This document shows, piece after piece, positions 45,502 to 56,568 of a DNA stretch of 64,000 nt. The DNA is taken from the NCBI RefSeq assembly GCF_014837155.1, contig NZ_JACYHA010000005.1, forward strand, positions 1 through 64,000. Reading direction: 5' to 3'. Position numbers and translations under genes: made by a program. Origin of the DNA: Litchfieldia stipae (GTDB lineage Bacteria; Bacillota; Bacilli; Bacillales; Bacillaceae_L). Below the pieces are notes generated by a model. That model worked only from the letters and a program-made list of their open reading frames with translations. It ran no database searches and was not told where the DNA came from. Each line of letters starts with the position of its first letter. Within the stretch, counting starts at the first letter, position 1.

Positions 45502-45633
45502 AGTAGTCCATCTCTATTACTATGTAAAATAAATCAAAATTCCTATATACAACAAAAGGAGTCATTAGCAGTATGGTTGCTTTCTCTTAAAGCTTTCCTC
45601 AAAAGTATCTGCAAATAACTCCTTTCATCCTTT

Positions 45634-46617
45634 TTATTTATCTTCAGCTAACCAACGTGCAACGTCTTTTGAGAAATACGTAATAATTAAATCTGTGCCA
45701 GCTCGCTTCATGCTCGTCAGCATTTCCATCACGATTTCTTTTTCATTGATCCAGCCATTCGCGGCAGCTGCTTTCACCATTGAATACTCACCACTAACAT
45801 TATAAGCAACAACAGGAACATTGAAGTTATTCTTCACATCACGAATAATATCCAAATAAGATAGGGCTGGCTTTACAATCATGAAATCTGCACCCTCCTG
45901 AAGATCACTTTCAGCTTCTCTTATAGCTTCCAAACGGTTCGCAGGGTCCATTTGATAGGTTTTACGATCTCCAAATTGTGGAGTGCTATGTGCCGCATCA
46001 CGGAATGGGCCATAAAATGCTGAAGAATACTTCACACCATAAGACATAATTGGAATATGACCAAATCCTGCTTCATCTAATCCGTAACGAATTGCAGCAA
46101 CGAAGCCATCCATCATATTAGAAGGAGCAATAATATCAGCCCCAGCCTTCGCTTGGCTTACAGCTGTTTTTGCTAATAAATCTAATGTTGGGTCATTAAG
46201 AACCTGTCCACCCTCAACAATGCCACAATGACCATGTGAAGTATATTGGCATAGACATGTATCTGCAATAATAACAAGCTCTGGATAATGCTCTTTTACC
46301 ACTCGAGTTGCTTGTTGAACGATACCATTATCATGATAAGCTTGAGTTCCCAGCTCATCCTTGTGATCTGGCACACCAAACAGAATCACAGACTTAATAC
46401 CTAAGCTGACCACTTCATCTATTTCTTTCACTAACAAGTCTAATGATAAATGAAACACACCTGGCATAGATGGTACTTCATTTCGTTTATTTTCACCTTC
46501 GACAACAAAGATTGGGTAGATTAAATCATCCACACTAAGATGTGTTTCACGAACTAATGAACGTAAATTGGCCGAATGACGTAGTCGTCGATGACGATTA
46601 AATTGTAACTCTTGCAT
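45634..46617 (-). CDS. hemB: Delta-aminolevulinic acid dehydratase (porphobilinogen synthase)
   Basis: A 327-residue enzyme condensing two 5-aminolevulinates to porphobilinogen. Catalytic lysines are in [18 protein letters not shown] and [13 protein letters not shown]; the metal-binding Cys cluster is [12 protein letters not shown]. The ATG at 46617 follows GGAGG; the upstream in-frame extension overlaps hemD and is not needed. It follows hemD. Confidence 0.97.
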   Translation of the reverse strand: MQELQFNRHRRLRHSANLRSLVRETHLSVDDLIYPIFVVEGENKRNEVPSMPGVFHLSLDLLVKEIDEVVSLGIKSVILFGVPDHKDELGTQAYHDNGIVQQATRVVKEHYPELVIIADTCLCQYTSHGHCGIVEGGQVLNDPTLDLLAKTAVSQAKAGADIIAPSNMMDGFVAAIRYGLDEAGFGHIPIMSYGVKYSSAFYGPFRDAAHSTPQFGDRKTYQMDPANRLEAIREAESDLQEGADFMIVKPALSYLDIIRDVKNNFNVPVVAYNVSGEYSMVKAAAANGWINEKEIVMEMLTSMKRAGTDLIITYFSKDVARWLAEDK

Positions 46618-46631
46618 TTTGTATTCCTCCT

Positions 46632-47402
46632 CTATTTTTCGTAAAACCGAACCAGCTCTGATAACATCTCTTTCGTTGTATACACAGCAGGACAAACGTG
46701 AACATCTATCTCAGCCTTAATAAGAGCGTTTTCTGTAATTGGACCTATACAGGCAATTTTAACCTCTTTCAACCACTCTCTCCAAGGGTGTCCTTCTACC
46801 AACTTCAAGAAGTTTACAACTGTTGATGGACTAGTAAATGTAATCACATCTACTTGCTTCTCTCTTAATATCTCGATAAGCCTATCCTTTTCACTTTCAT
46901 TTTCTCTATTTTCGTAAATAATTAAATCATCAACGACTCCACCAGCTGCTTGCAATTCAGTTGGGATATGAGATCTTGATAAATTCCCTCTTGCAAGTAA
47001 AAATCTTTCACCAGGTTTTATCATTGGTTTTAGAGCAGCAGTTAAGCCTTCTCCCACAAAATCAGTAGGAATGACATCGGCTTGATATCCTTTTTTCATC
47101 AATGCTTCATTCGTCTTTGTACCAACCACTGCTATTTTAGGTAAAGCAGATTGATGAACTACCATTGCCTCAAAAAAGAAATCAACCCCATTTTTACTAG
47201 TAAAAATGAGCCAATCATATGTATCTAGCTTAGCAACTTTTTCTCTGATATCTGCATTACTTTCCGGATATGTAAAGGCGATAAGAGGAACTTCAATTGG
47301 AATTCCTCCTAGTTCTTTTATTTGTGTAGAAAATTCATTTGCCTGGTCTTTTCCTCTCGTCACTAAAATACGTGTACCAGAAAGAGGAAGACGTTCGCCC
47401 AT
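46632..47402 (-). CDS. hemD: Uroporphyrinogen-III synthase
   Basis: A 256-residue cyclase with the two-domain HemD fold: [14 protein letters not shown] at the N-terminus, [16 protein letters not shown], and [15 protein letters not shown] in the second half. Its start overlaps the hemC stop by one base, indicating coupling. It makes uroporphyrinogen III from hydroxymethylbilane. Confidence 0.94.
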   Translation of the reverse strand: MGERLPLSGTRILVTRGKDQANEFSTQIKELGGIPIEVPLIAFTYPESNADIREKVAKLDTYDWLIFTSKNGVDFFFEAMVVHQSALPKIAVVGTKTNEALMKKGYQADVIPTDFVGEGLTAALKPMIKPGERFLLARGNLSRSHIPTELQAAGGVVDDLIIYENRENESEKDRLIEILREKQVDVITFTSPSTVVNFLKLVEGHPWREWLKEVKIACIGPITENALIKAEIDVHVCPAVYTTKEMLSELVRFYEK

Positions 47403-48331
47403 TACTGATCAAGCTCCTGTTTCACACGATCTATTAAATCCTTCGCACCTAATTCAGATAGCTTAGCAGCTGCCTCATGTCCTACCTCCATCGCATCAGT
47501 ACCGCGAACGATTTCTTTGTAAATTGTTTTTCCATCCGGAGAGCCAACAAGGACAGTTAATGCTACTTCGTCTTGGGTAAGTTCAGCAAACCCAGCGATT
47601 GGCACCTGACAACCACCTTCCATTTTGTGAAGGAATGCACGCTCAGCAGTGACGGTCTTTGAAGTTACGAGGTCATTAAGCAATGCTAACGCATCTAAGA
47701 GCTCATGATCATCCTCACGACATTCGATTGACAATGCGCCTTGACCTACTGCTGGTAAACACACATCTGGATCTAAATAGTCTGTCACAACATCCTTAGA
47801 CCAGCCCATACGAGCCAACCCAGCCGCTGCTAAGACGATGGCATCATATTCATCATTTTCAAGCTTAGCAAGTCTTGTGTCGATGTTTCCACGAATCCAT
47901 TTAATTTCTAAGTCTGGTCGTGTCGCCAGTAATTGAGCACTTCTTCTTAAGCTACTCGTTCCAACTACTGACCCACTTGGCAATTCACTAAATGGCACAT
48001 GGCCCTTTGAAATAATGACATCGCGATGATCCTCACGGTGTGGGATACAGCCAATTGTTAAGCCTGCAGGTAGAACGGCAGGCATGTCTTTCATACTATG
48101 TACAGCCATATCAATTTCCTTGTTTAGCATAGCTTGTTCAATTTCTTTTACAAATAAGCCTTTGCCACCAACTTTTGATAAGGTTACATCAAGGATTTGA
48201 TCACCCTTTGTTACGATTTCCTTCACTTCAAACTCAAATGGTGCACCTAATTTTTTCAGTTGATCAATTACCCAATTTGTTTGTGTAAGTGCAAGCTTAC
48301 TTCTTCTTGAGCCAACAATAATTTTCCGCAT
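47402..48331 (-). CDS. hemC: Porphobilinogen deaminase (hydroxymethylbilane synthase)
   Basis: A 309-residue enzyme. The N-terminus is [27 protein letters not shown] is conserved, and the cofactor-binding Cys is in [10 protein letters not shown]. It polymerises four porphobilinogens to hydroxymethylbilane. Lies between hemX and hemD in the operon. Confidence 0.97.
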   Translation of the reverse strand: MRKIIVGSRRSKLALTQTNWVIDQLKKLGAPFEFEVKEIVTKGDQILDVTLSKVGGKGLFVKEIEQAMLNKEIDMAVHSMKDMPAVLPAGLTIGCIPHREDHRDVIISKGHVPFSELPSGSVVGTSSLRRSAQLLATRPDLEIKWIRGNIDTRLAKLENDEYDAIVLAAAGLARMGWSKDVVTDYLDPDVCLPAVGQGALSIECREDDHELLDALALLNDLVTSKTVTAERAFLHKMEGGCQVPIAGFAELTQDEVALTVLVGSPDGKTIYKEIVRGTDAMEVGHEAAAKLSELGAKDLIDRVKQELDQ

Positions 48332-48343
48332 AGTAGCCTCCTG

Positions 48344-49177
48344 CTATAAATTCCAGAAATGAAAGCGTGATAAACTTCCAAATAGAAAAAAGTTAATTAA
48401 TAAAATTAAAAACGATCCTATATTTAATAATGCAATGGATTTCCCTTGAAGTCCAATGACAACTTTTTTATAAATATAAAAGCTGTATGCTAAGAGTACC
48501 ATAAATGACCCTAATACCTTAACATCATACCAAGGTAATGTGTTAATAGAAATATATGCCCACAGTACTCCTAAAAGGAGCGACAGTAAGAGCATCGGTA
48601 CTCCGATTACATTTAATACATATGACATATGATCTAGTTTTGACAAATCTTCCAATCTTAACAGGAGTTTCCCCCATTTTTTCTTTTTCAATAGATTATA
48701 TTGAATCAGGTACAGCATTGAAAAAACAAAGGATAGTGAAAAAGCACCATAAGATAAGATCGCCATTGTAATATGTATCATTAATAACTCTGAAACAAGC
48801 TGTCCAGATTCAACTGCTGAGCCTCCATGCTGATTTGGTGCAAAGGTATGTATCGCCATTACTGAAAAACCAATGATATTGGTAAAAAAGACGGTGAAAT
48901 CAACTCGTAATAACCGATTTATGATTAAAGAGAGAGAAACTAACACCCATGCAAAGAAATATAATCCCTCTATTAAACTTAGAATCGGAAATCTGCCTGT
49001 CTCAATGATTCTAAAGACTAAAAAGGCTGTTTGTAAAAGCCATACAAATGCAAGTAACCAGAAGGCAGCTGTGTTTGCCTTCCGGTTATTATGAAGAAAA
49101 TCTATAAAGTATAAAAGAACACAGATTGCATATAAGATTACCGTCAATTCATGCAGTCTTGTCAGATTCATCTCCAT
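48344..49177 (-). CDS. hemX: HemX, membrane protein affecting HemA level
   Basis: A 277-residue protein with about eight membrane helices of the CcsA/cytochrome c assembly type (LYFIDFLHNNRKANTA, FWLLAFVWLLQTAFLVFRI, LGVLWAYISINTLPWYD). In B. subtilis HemX lowers the HemA level. AGGAGAGG precedes the ATG. It lies directly after hemA. Confidence 0.92.
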   Translation of the reverse strand: MEMNLTRLHELTVILYAICVLLYFIDFLHNNRKANTAAFWLLAFVWLLQTAFLVFRIIETGRFPILSLIEGLYFFAWVLVSLSLIINRLLRVDFTVFFTNIIGFSVMAIHTFAPNQHGGSAVESGQLVSELLMIHITMAILSYGAFSLSFVFSMLYLIQYNLLKKKKWGKLLLRLEDLSKLDHMSYVLNVIGVPMLLLSLLLGVLWAYISINTLPWYDVKVLGSFMVLLAYSFYIYKKVVIGLQGKSIALLNIGSFLILLINFFLFGSLSRFHFWNL

Positions 49178-49192
49178 TTTAGAATTCCTCTC

Positions 49193-50551
49193 CTATGACT
49201 GTAGAGAAGGCTCTTTTAATGGACCTAGCACAGATTGCTCCACAACGTCTTTCCGCTGGGATTGCGCTTCTCGTTCAGCTTCTACTGCATCTTCAATATC
49301 AAATATCTTCATAAATAGCTCTAATGATTCATCTGCATTTGTATCTGCCGCAAGTTCTTTCACTTTCAAAATCGGATCTTTTAGTAATTGGTTGATAATA
49401 CTCTTTGTATGTTTGTTTAAGAGCTTTTTCTCACGGTCAGTTAAATTAGGCATTTTGCGTTCAATGCTTTCCATCGTTTCTGCTTGAACAGCTAACGCTT
49501 TTTTACGAAGAGCAGAAATCACAGGAACCACACCTAGTGTTCCTAACCATTGTTTGAATTCAACCATTTCTGCTTCAATCATTAGTTCAATCGCTTCAGC
49601 AGCTTTTCTACGTTCCTGCATATTTGCTTCTACAATACCTTCTAAATCATCGATATCGTATAAGAATACACTCTCTAGCTCAGAAAGCTCAGGATCTAAG
49701 TCCCGTGGAACCGCTATATCAACCATAAACAATGGACGACCTTTTCTCATTCGCTCTACAGTTTCCATCATGTCCTTTGTAATGACATATCCTTTTGCAC
49801 CCGTTGAGCTAATCATTATATCAGCTTCCATTAACGCGCATTGAAGCTCTTCTAACCTCTTCGGATCTCCATCAAACTTCTTTGCTAACTCCCTAGCTTT
49901 TTCAAATGTTCGATTGATAACAGTTACTTTCTTCACTCCACTACCATGAAGATTTTGAACAGCTAACTCACCCATTTTTCCTGCACCAAGTATGAGTACA
50001 TGCTTATTAGCAATGTTTCCGAAGATCTTCTTTGCAAGCTCAACAGCAGCATAGCTTACTGATACTGCATTTGCACCAATATCCGTTTCAGCATGTGCAC
50101 GCTTAGCAAGAGTCACTGCTTGTTTGAAAAGCTGGTTAAACACTGTACCAATCGTATTTTCTTGCTGTGCTAATAGGAAGCTTGAGCGAACCTGTCCAAG
50201 GATTTGTGTCTCTCCAACTACCATTGAATTAAGTCCGCACGTTACATTAAATAAATGCTCAATTGCTCCATCATTCTCATAGATGTTCAAGAATGGTGTG
50301 AATTCAGCTTTCTCAATTCCGAACCAATCAGCTAAAAAAGATTTAATAAAATGTCGTCCTGTATGCAACTGATCAACAACCGCATAGATTTCTGTACGGT
50401 TACATGTCGATATGATGATATTCTCTAAAATGCTTTTTCTTGCTTTGAGCTGTTTCATCGCATCTGCTAGATCAGTCGTATTAAATGATAGTTTCTCACG
50501 TATTTCTACAGGGGCCGTTTTATAATTTAATCCGACAACTATGACATGCAT
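49193..50551 (-). CDS. hemA: Glutamyl-tRNA reductase
   Basis: A 452-residue enzyme, first step of haem synthesis. The start [17 protein letters not shown], the catalytic Cys50 in [10 protein letters not shown], the NADPH-binding [12 protein letters not shown] and the C-terminal dimerisation helices are all visible. First gene of hemAXCDBL, with a good promoter upstream. Confidence 0.97.
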   Translation of the reverse strand: MHVIVVGLNYKTAPVEIREKLSFNTTDLADAMKQLKARKSILENIIISTCNRTEIYAVVDQLHTGRHFIKSFLADWFGIEKAEFTPFLNIYENDGAIEHLFNVTCGLNSMVVGETQILGQVRSSFLLAQQENTIGTVFNQLFKQAVTLAKRAHAETDIGANAVSVSYAAVELAKKIFGNIANKHVLILGAGKMGELAVQNLHGSGVKKVTVINRTFEKARELAKKFDGDPKRLEELQCALMEADIMISSTGAKGYVITKDMMETVERMRKGRPLFMVDIAVPRDLDPELSELESVFLYDIDDLEGIVEANMQERRKAAEAIELMIEAEMVEFKQWLGTLGVVPVISALRKKALAVQAETMESIERKMPNLTDREKKLLNKHTKSIINQLLKDPILKVKELAADTNADESLELFMKIFDIEDAVEAEREAQSQRKDVVEQSVLGPLKEPSLQS

Positions 50552-50645
50552 TCGATGACACCCCCAAAATTTAATTTATAAGTTAAGTAATAGCAATATA
50601 GTATAAAACCAATAAGGTCAAAAATATCCAATAAATCCTAATGAT

Positions 50646-50675
50646 ATTATAACATGTCTTTATTTTTCCATTCAA
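50646..50675 (-). promoter_or_regulatory. Promoter of the hemAXCDBL operon
   Basis: On the minus strand, TTGAAT (50670-50675) and TATAAT (50646-50651) are 18 bases apart, with TGT before the -10 box. This is a SigA-type pattern about 95 bases before the hemA start. Confidence 0.7.
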
Positions 50676-50832
50676 AAAAAATGTGAACAGAATGTGAATC
50701 TCTATGGTAAGATTTACATAAGAATGATTACATATTAAGAAAAAATGCCCGTCTCCTGTTAAACTTACAAAGAGTACAATACCAAAAAAAACTTTGTTAA
50801 TCAAGTATTCAATACTACCATATTGGAGGTAC

Positions 50833-51324
50833 ATGGTTTTGAAAAAACATAGCATCTTTCCTGGTATCATCTTAATTGGAATAGGTACCTACTTTCTTTT
50901 GCAACAGCTAAGCATCACACTCTTTACGGGCTTCTTTTCATGGTCAACTTTGGTGATGATTATTGGGATTGCCTTACTAGTACAAGCCTATAGTGCAAAT
51001 GACCACAGTCAAATATTACCAGGAGTGATCTTAACCGGATTTGGCTTTCATTTTCATCCAATGAATACTTTGTCCATTTGGCCAGATCATTTTGGAATGC
51101 TGGTGTTTATTGTGGCTCTCGGGTTTATCTTGCGATCACTTAAGACGAAGGTTGAGTATTCACAAGGATTTATTTTGATGGCATTTGCTTTATTACTATT
51201 AAACTATGATGCTTTTATCAATCAACTTGGAGCATTAGGATCAGGCCTATCCTTGATCACCCGCTTCTGGCCAGTCATCCTCATCGGAATTGGCTTTTAT
51301 CTATTATTTATTAAGAAGAAATAA
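50833..51324 (+). CDS. Membrane protein with LiaI/LiaF-like transmembrane domain
   Basis: A 163-residue protein with six or so short membrane helices, with repeated pattern IFPGIILIGIGTYFLLQQL, LVMIIGIALLVQAY, ILPGVILTGFGFHF and FWPVILIGIGFYLLFIKKK. This resembles the DUF5668/LiaI-LiaF-like TM domain seen in envelope-stress proteins. GGAGG lies just before the ATG at 50833; TTG at 50839 is an equally spaced alternative. It diverges from hemA and ends at a terminator. Function unknown. Confidence 0.75.
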   Translation: MVLKKHSIFPGIILIGIGTYFLLQQLSITLFTGFFSWSTLVMIIGIALLVQAYSANDHSQILPGVILTGFGFHFHPMNTLSIWPDHFGMLVFIVALGFILRSLKTKVEYSQGFILMAFALLLLNYDAFINQLGALGSGLSLITRFWPVILIGIGFYLLFIKKK

Positions 51325-51356
51325 CAAAAAGAGACTTTTTTGAAGTCTCTTTTTGT
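51325..51356 (+). terminator. Terminator after the LiaI-like gene
   Basis: CAAAAAGAGACTT pairs with AAGTCTCTTTTTG around a short TTTTG-type loop, followed by T-rich bases. Confidence 0.8.
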
Positions 51357-51376
51357 TTGATCCAGCACTCTATTAG

Positions 51377-51498
51377 CCCGCAGCCTGAATACACTCCGCG
51401 TCCTGCGGGGTGCCCGGTGAGCCTCCTCGTCACTACGTTCCTGTGGGGTCTCACTTTTGGTCACTCATCCCGCGGGAGTCTCCGTATATTCAGTCTGC
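51377..51498 (+). repeat. GC-rich interspersed repeat, second close copy
   Basis: About 122 bp, nearly the same as 45379-45501: GCAGCCTGAATACACTCCGC at the left, GAGCCTCCTCGTCACT in the middle, CCCGCGGGAGTCTCCG and TATTCAGTCTGC at the right. Same orientation. No protein-coding potential is evident. Confidence 0.8.
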
Positions 51499-51523
51499 TC
51501 AGCAGTTTACAAATGCTCTTAAA

Positions 51524-52105
51524 TTACATAAAACTCTTCAAGGCTGCCCACGCTTGGTCTTTTCCTAATCCTGTTTCTGAGGAGAAGACGACGATTTGGT
51601 CATTTGGGTCAAAGTTAAGTGTTTGTTTTACAACCTTTAAATGCTTTTCCCATTTCCCTTTAGGAATTTTATCCGCCTTTGTCGCAATAACAATGACAGG
51701 AATATTATGATGCTTCACAAAATCATACATCATCACATCATCACTAGATGGCGCATGGCGAAGGTCAACAATTTGAACAACAGCTCTTAGCTGATCTCTT
51801 CTTGTTAAGTACGTCTCAATCATCTTCCCCCATGCTGCTCTTTCTGTTTTTGACACCTTGGCATACCCATAACCAGGAACATCGACGAAATGAAGCATTT
51901 CGTTAATTAAATAGAAATTCAATGTTTGTGTCTTTCCTGGCTTTGAGGATGTTCTTGCTAATGCTTTACGTGCAATCATCTTATTGATAAAAGAAGATTT
52001 CCCAACATTTGAACGACCAGCTAACGCAAATTCTGGTAGGTCTGTATCAGGGTATTGTTCTGGCTTGACCGCACTTATAATTATTTCTGCTTGTGTTACT
52101 TTCAT
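51524..52105 (-). CDS. ysxC: Ribosome biogenesis GTPase YsxC/EngB
   Basis: A 193-residue GTPase needed for 50S ribosome assembly. G1 is [11 protein letters not shown]3 is DVPGYGYA, G4 is ATKADK and G5 is SSETG. It ends in the TrmE-like pattern of EngB. It starts directly after lonA ends, as in B. subtilis (lonA-ysxC-hemA). Confidence 0.97.
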   Translation of the reverse strand: MKVTQAEIIISAVKPEQYPDTDLPEFALAGRSNVGKSSFINKMIARKALARTSSKPGKTQTLNFYLINEMLHFVDVPGYGYAKVSKTERAAWGKMIETYLTRRDQLRAVVQIVDLRHAPSSDDVMMYDFVKHHNIPVIVIATKADKIPKGKWEKHLKVVKQTLNFDPNDQIVVFSSETGLGKDQAWAALKSFM

Positions 52106-54421
52106 TTAATTTACACCTACTAATGCATGTTCTAATACTTCATCTAAGTGTGAAACAAGGACAAACTCTAATCCGCTTCGAACACTTTCTGGAATATCGT
52201 CTAAATCTTTTTCATTTTCTTTAGGTACAATCACCTTCGTTAAGCCTGCTCTGTGAGCACTTAACGATTTTTCCTTTAGTCCCCCAATTGGTAACACTCT
52301 ACCTCTTAAGGTAATTTCTCCTGTCATCCCTACTTCTTTTCGAACAGGGCGACCTGTTAAGGCTGAGATTAATGCTGTTGCAATTGTAATCCCAGCTGAC
52401 GGACCATCCTTAGGAACAGCACCTTCTGGAACGTGAATATGAATATCATTTTTCTCATGAAAATTAGCATCTATATTCAGTTCATCTGCTTTAGAACGGA
52501 TATAACTAAATGCCGCTTGAGCAGATTCCTTCATCACATCACCAAGCTTACCAGTAAGAACTAGTTTTCCTTTTCCAGGAGCAAGGGCGACTTCAATCGA
52601 TAATGTATCTCCACCAAACGCCGTATAAGCAAGACCTGTTGATACACCAATTTGGTCTTCGACTTCCGCTTGACCATAACGGAATTTAGGTTTCCCTAAG
52701 AATTCCTCGAGGTTTTTATCTGTGATTACAATTCGCTTACGGTCCTCAGACACAATGATCTTTGCAGCCTTACGACAAATGGTAGCGAGCTGTCGTTCTA
52801 GTCCACGCACACCTGCTTCTCGTGTATAATAGCGTATCACATTTTGAATAGCTTCATCACGCATCTGTAATTTACCTTTTTGTAATCCATGCTCATCAAT
52901 TTGCTTTTGAAGCAAATGATCTTTGGCGATATGAATTTTTTCAAGCTCTGTATAACCTGCAATCGTAATGATTTCCATTCGATCTAGTAAAGGTCCAGGA
53001 ATCGTTCCTAAATTATTCGCCGTTGCAATAAACATTACTTTCGAAAGATCATAAGGCTCTTCAATGAAGTGATCACTAAACGTACTGTTTTGTTCAGGAT
53101 CTAATACTTCAAGCAAAGCTGCAGATGGATCTCCTCTGAAATCACTCGACATTTTATCAATTTCATCTAATAAAAAGACAGGATTGACCGTGTTTGCTTT
53201 CTTCATTCCTTGAATAATTCGACCTGGCATTGCACCTACATACGTTCTACGATGTCCTCTAATTTCTGATTCATCACGTACTCCACCAAGGGAAATACGA
53301 ACAAAGTTACGACCTAATGATTTAGCTACTGAACGAGCAAGTGACGTTTTTCCAACTCCAGGAGGTCCAGCTAAACAAAGAATTGGACCTTTTAAAGATT
53401 GTGTAAGCTGTTGGACAGCTAGATATTCTAATACACGCTCTTTTACTTTTTCTAATCCATAGTGATCTTTTTCTAGTATTTCTTCTGCACGATGAATATC
53501 AAGCTGATCCTCTGTTGCATTCGTCCATGGAAGTGCTAATAGCCACTCAATATAATTTCGAATGACTGCACTCTCAGCAGACGTTTGTGGAATTTTTTCA
53601 TAGCGATCTAATTCTTTCAAAGCAATTTTTTCAACATTCTCAGGCATTCCGGCAGCTTCAATCTTCTCTTTCAGAGTGGCTACTTCACCTGTCTTACCTT
53701 CTTTATCACCGAGTTCCTTTTGGATCGCCTTCATTTGTTCACGGAGATAGTACTCTTTTTGAGTTCTTTCCATTGAACGCTTCACTCGCTGACCAATTTT
53801 CTTCTCTAAGGTCAATACCTCTTTTTCGTTATTAATAATTGAGATGATTTTGTTAACGCGTTCTTTCACATCTAATGTTTCTAGAATCTCTTGTTTTTCT
53901 TTCAACTTAAGTGGCAAGTGTGAAGCGATAATATCTGCCATTCTACCTGGCTCTTCAATATCTGTCACACTTGAATAGGTTTCAGATGATATTTTCTTAG
54001 AAATTTTTATGTATTGTTCAAAGTACTCAAGCATTGTTCTCATCAATGCTTCACTTTCTATATCCTTTGAAGGGTCATCTTCATACGGCTTCACTTTGAC
54101 AGAAGCGTAATTCTCCTGATCAAGAAAGTCTACAATTTCTGCTCGCGTGAGCCCTTCTACTAATACTCTGATTGTACCATTAGGTAGCTTCAGCATTTGC
54201 TTTACCTTTGTTAATGTTCCAACCTTATAGATATCTTCAAGTCCTGGGTCATCTACAGATAGGTCTGTTTGGGTCGTTAAAAAGATGATATGATCTTCTA
54301 CCATGGCTTTTTCTAAAGCCTGAACTGACCTTTCACGACCAACATCTAAATGTAAAACCATTGTTGGATAAACTAATAAGCCTCTAAGTGGTAAGAGAGG
54401 AACAATGATTTCATTTTCCAT
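52106..54421 (-). CDS. lonA: ATP-dependent protease LonA
   Basis: A 771-residue protease: N-terminal substrate domain ([19 protein letters not shown]), AAA+ domain with Walker [13 protein letters not shown] and Walker B FLLDEIDK, and C-terminal protease domain with catalytic Ser in KDGPSAGIT and Lys in GGLKEKSL. The ATG at 54421 follows GGGGTG. It degrades abnormal and regulatory proteins. It lies between lonB and ysxC as in B. subtilis. Confidence 0.97.
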   Translation of the reverse strand: MENEIIVPLLPLRGLLVYPTMVLHLDVGRERSVQALEKAMVEDHIIFLTTQTDLSVDDPGLEDIYKVGTLTKVKQMLKLPNGTIRVLVEGLTRAEIVDFLDQENYASVKVKPYEDDPSKDIESEALMRTMLEYFEQYIKISKKISSETYSSVTDIEEPGRMADIIASHLPLKLKEKQEILETLDVKERVNKIISIINNEKEVLTLEKKIGQRVKRSMERTQKEYYLREQMKAIQKELGDKEGKTGEVATLKEKIEAAGMPENVEKIALKELDRYEKIPQTSAESAVIRNYIEWLLALPWTNATEDQLDIHRAEEILEKDHYGLEKVKERVLEYLAVQQLTQSLKGPILCLAGPPGVGKTSLARSVAKSLGRNFVRISLGGVRDESEIRGHRRTYVGAMPGRIIQGMKKANTVNPVFLLDEIDKMSSDFRGDPSAALLEVLDPEQNSTFSDHFIEEPYDLSKVMFIATANNLGTIPGPLLDRMEIITIAGYTELEKIHIAKDHLLQKQIDEHGLQKGKLQMRDEAIQNVIRYYTREAGVRGLERQLATICRKAAKIIVSEDRKRIVITDKNLEEFLGKPKFRYGQAEVEDQIGVSTGLAYTAFGGDTLSIEVALAPGKGKLVLTGKLGDVMKESAQAAFSYIRSKADELNIDANFHEKNDIHIHVPEGAVPKDGPSAGITIATALISALTGRPVRKEVGMTGEITLRGRVLPIGGLKEKSLSAHRAGLTKVIVPKENEKDLDDIPESVRSGLEFVLVSHLDEVLEHALVGVN

Positions 54422-54573
54422 TGCCAACACCCCAAAATCCATTTATTATAAAAAAATATGTATTATTGCTATTGAAAAGAATTACTTTATCACCTTTGTA
54501 TCATTCTATCTTATTTGAATAAACGTGTCTATTCGGGTGATTCCATCCGTTATAAAACGAATAGGCTTACATA

Positions 54574-54607
54574 AGGCTGTCCATCTATTCATACTTTTGG
54601 ACAGCCT
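54574..54607. terminator. Hairpin between lonB and lonA
   Basis: AGGCTGTCC and GGACAGCCT form a 9-bp stem around a 16-base loop. T-run is poor on the lonB (minus) side, so termination is likely but not certain. Confidence 0.5.
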
Positions 54608-54621
54608 ACGCCTTTTTCTCT

Positions 54622-56304
54622 TTAGACAGATTCTTTTGCAGTTAATGCTGTAGCTGATGCTGACACCGCGTCATTCTCTCCCATATTGATCGTACTACGG
54701 GATAGAGCTATTTCGAATACCTCTTCCAAATGGGTAACTGGAATAATCTCAATACCGTCAATTTCTTTTAAGATATTTTGCATATTCTCTTTGGGAATAA
54801 TTACTTTTTCAACTCCCGCTTGTTTTGCTGCCTTCACCTTCGCAACAACCCCACCAATTGGTTTCACGCCTCCATGAATGCTTATCTCACCTGTCATCGC
54901 AATTTTGTGATCAACGGGAAGCTTATGGATGGCTGAATAAATCCCTGTTGCCATTGCAATTCCAGCTGAAGGACCATCGATTGGAACACCACCAGGGAAA
55001 TTCACATGAATATCATAATTAGCTGCTGGAACCCCCATGGACCTTAATACAGTTATCACGTTTTCAATTGAGCCTTTCGCCATACTTTTTCTTCTAACTG
55101 ACTTCCCACGATCTCCTATACTTTCTTCTTCAACTATCCCTGTAATATTGATAGACCCTTTATCTTTTTCAGTTGGAATCACTGTCACTTCAATATCCAG
55201 TAATGAGCCTGTATTTGGTCCATACACAGCTAGACCATTAACAAGCCCTACCTTAGATTGTTCACCGATTTTCTTCTCTTGTCGTGGAGAAAGCTGGCTT
55301 GAATGAATAACCCATTCAATATCGTCTTCTTTAATATCAACGCGATCTTCTGATATCGCAAGTCCAGCAGCAATCTGAACCATATTCACCACTTCACGGC
55401 CGTTGCGGCAGTATCCTGCAAGCATTGAGATGCCTTTTTCAGTTGCTCTCATGCCAACCTTTTCAATGGCATTTTCCACGACCTTTTTCAGTTCATCCTG
55501 ATCAAGCTCTCGAAAGAAAACTTCTAAACATCTTGATCTAATCGCTGGAGGAATCTCATTTGGTGTTCTTGTTGTAGCACCAATTAGACGAAAATCAGCT
55601 GGAAGACCATTTTTGAAGATATCATGAATATGTGTTGGGATTTGTGAATTCTCTTCATTATAATAAGCACTTTCTAAAAATACCTTGCGATCCTCCAATA
55701 CCTTTAGCATTTTGTTCATTTGTATTGGATGAAGCTCACCGATTTCATCGATAAATAATACCCCACCATGCGCATGAGTCACAGCCCCCTGCTTTGGTTG
55801 AGGAATCCCAGCCTGACCCATTGCTCCTGCTCCTTGGTAAATCGGATCATGTACTGAGCCAATTAATGGGTCTGCAATGCCTCGTTCATCAAAACGTGCT
55901 GTTGTCGCATCTAATTCAACAAATACTGCTGAGTTCTTAAATGGAGATTTCCCATTTCTCTTTGCTTCTTCTAACACTAATCTTGCAGCTGCTGTTTTCC
56001 CAACTCCTGGTGGTCCGTAAATAATGACGTGTTGTGGATTAGGACCACATAACGCTGCTTTTAATGACTTTATTCCATCCTCTTGGCCGACAATATCGTC
56101 AAAGCTTCTTGGTCGTACTTTTTCAGCCAGAGGCTCTGTTAAAGAGATTGACCTCATTTTTCTTAGCTGCTCCATCTCTTTTCTTGATTCCTTATCGATG
56201 GATACCTTCTGTGTACGTTGATTTTTAAGTAAATTCCAAAAATAGAGACCAATAATAATCCCGAAAAACAGTTGTACAAATAATGCGATTCCTGTCCAAC
56301 TCAT
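54622..56304 (-). CDS. lonB: Membrane-anchored Lon-like protease LonB
   Basis: A 560-residue AAA+ protease with an N-terminal membrane helix (GIALFVQLFFGIIIGLYFW), Walker [14 protein letters not shown], Walker B LFIDEIGELH, and protease Ser in PIDGPSAGIAMATG with Lys in VVAKVKAAKQAG. In B. subtilis LonB is made in the forespore. The ATG at 56304 follows GGAGG; the upstream in-frame frame is not supported. It lies between clpX and lonA. Confidence 0.95.
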   Translation of the reverse strand: MSWTGIALFVQLFFGIIIGLYFWNLLKNQRTQKVSIDKESRKEMEQLRKMRSISLTEPLAEKVRPRSFDDIVGQEDGIKSLKAALCGPNPQHVIIYGPPGVGKTAAARLVLEEAKRNGKSPFKNSAVFVELDATTARFDERGIADPLIGSVHDPIYQGAGAMGQAGIPQPKQGAVTHAHGGVLFIDEIGELHPIQMNKMLKVLEDRKVFLESAYYNEENSQIPTHIHDIFKNGLPADFRLIGATTRTPNEIPPAIRSRCLEVFFRELDQDELKKVVENAIEKVGMRATEKGISMLAGYCRNGREVVNMVQIAAGLAISEDRVDIKEDDIEWVIHSSQLSPRQEKKIGEQSKVGLVNGLAVYGPNTGSLLDIEVTVIPTEKDKGSINITGIVEEESIGDRGKSVRRKSMAKGSIENVITVLRSMGVPAANYDIHVNFPGGVPIDGPSAGIAMATGIYSAIHKLPVDHKIAMTGEISIHGGVKPIGGVVAKVKAAKQAGVEKVIIPKENMQNILKEIDGIEIIPVTHLEEVFEIALSRSTINMGENDAVSASATALTAKESV

Positions 56305-56512
56305 AACATACCTCCTGCACTCTGGTTGTATTAGATTTTCTCCTAGCAGAGTGATCACTTCCCCCTAGGAAAGCTCTATCTCTTTGTATCTTCCAACTCA
56401 ATCCTGTATGTATTGGAAAAATTGTAATTTGGAAGGTTCATTTTTCTAGTATCTCCTGCCTAGAGATGGAATAAACAGAAAAATAGGGATTATCTTCTTA
56501 GCAACCACATAA

Positions 56513-56556
56513 AAAAGCCCGAAAGTGGTGGATTCAACAACCACTTTCGGGCTTTC
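56513..56556 (-). terminator. Terminator after clpX
   Basis: AAAAGCCCGAAAGTGGT pairs with ACCACTTTCGGGCTTT around GGATTCA, a strong 15-bp stem flanked by A- and T-runs. It starts 13 bases after the clpX stop. Confidence 0.85.
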
Positions 56557-56568
56557 ATTTATTCTTTA

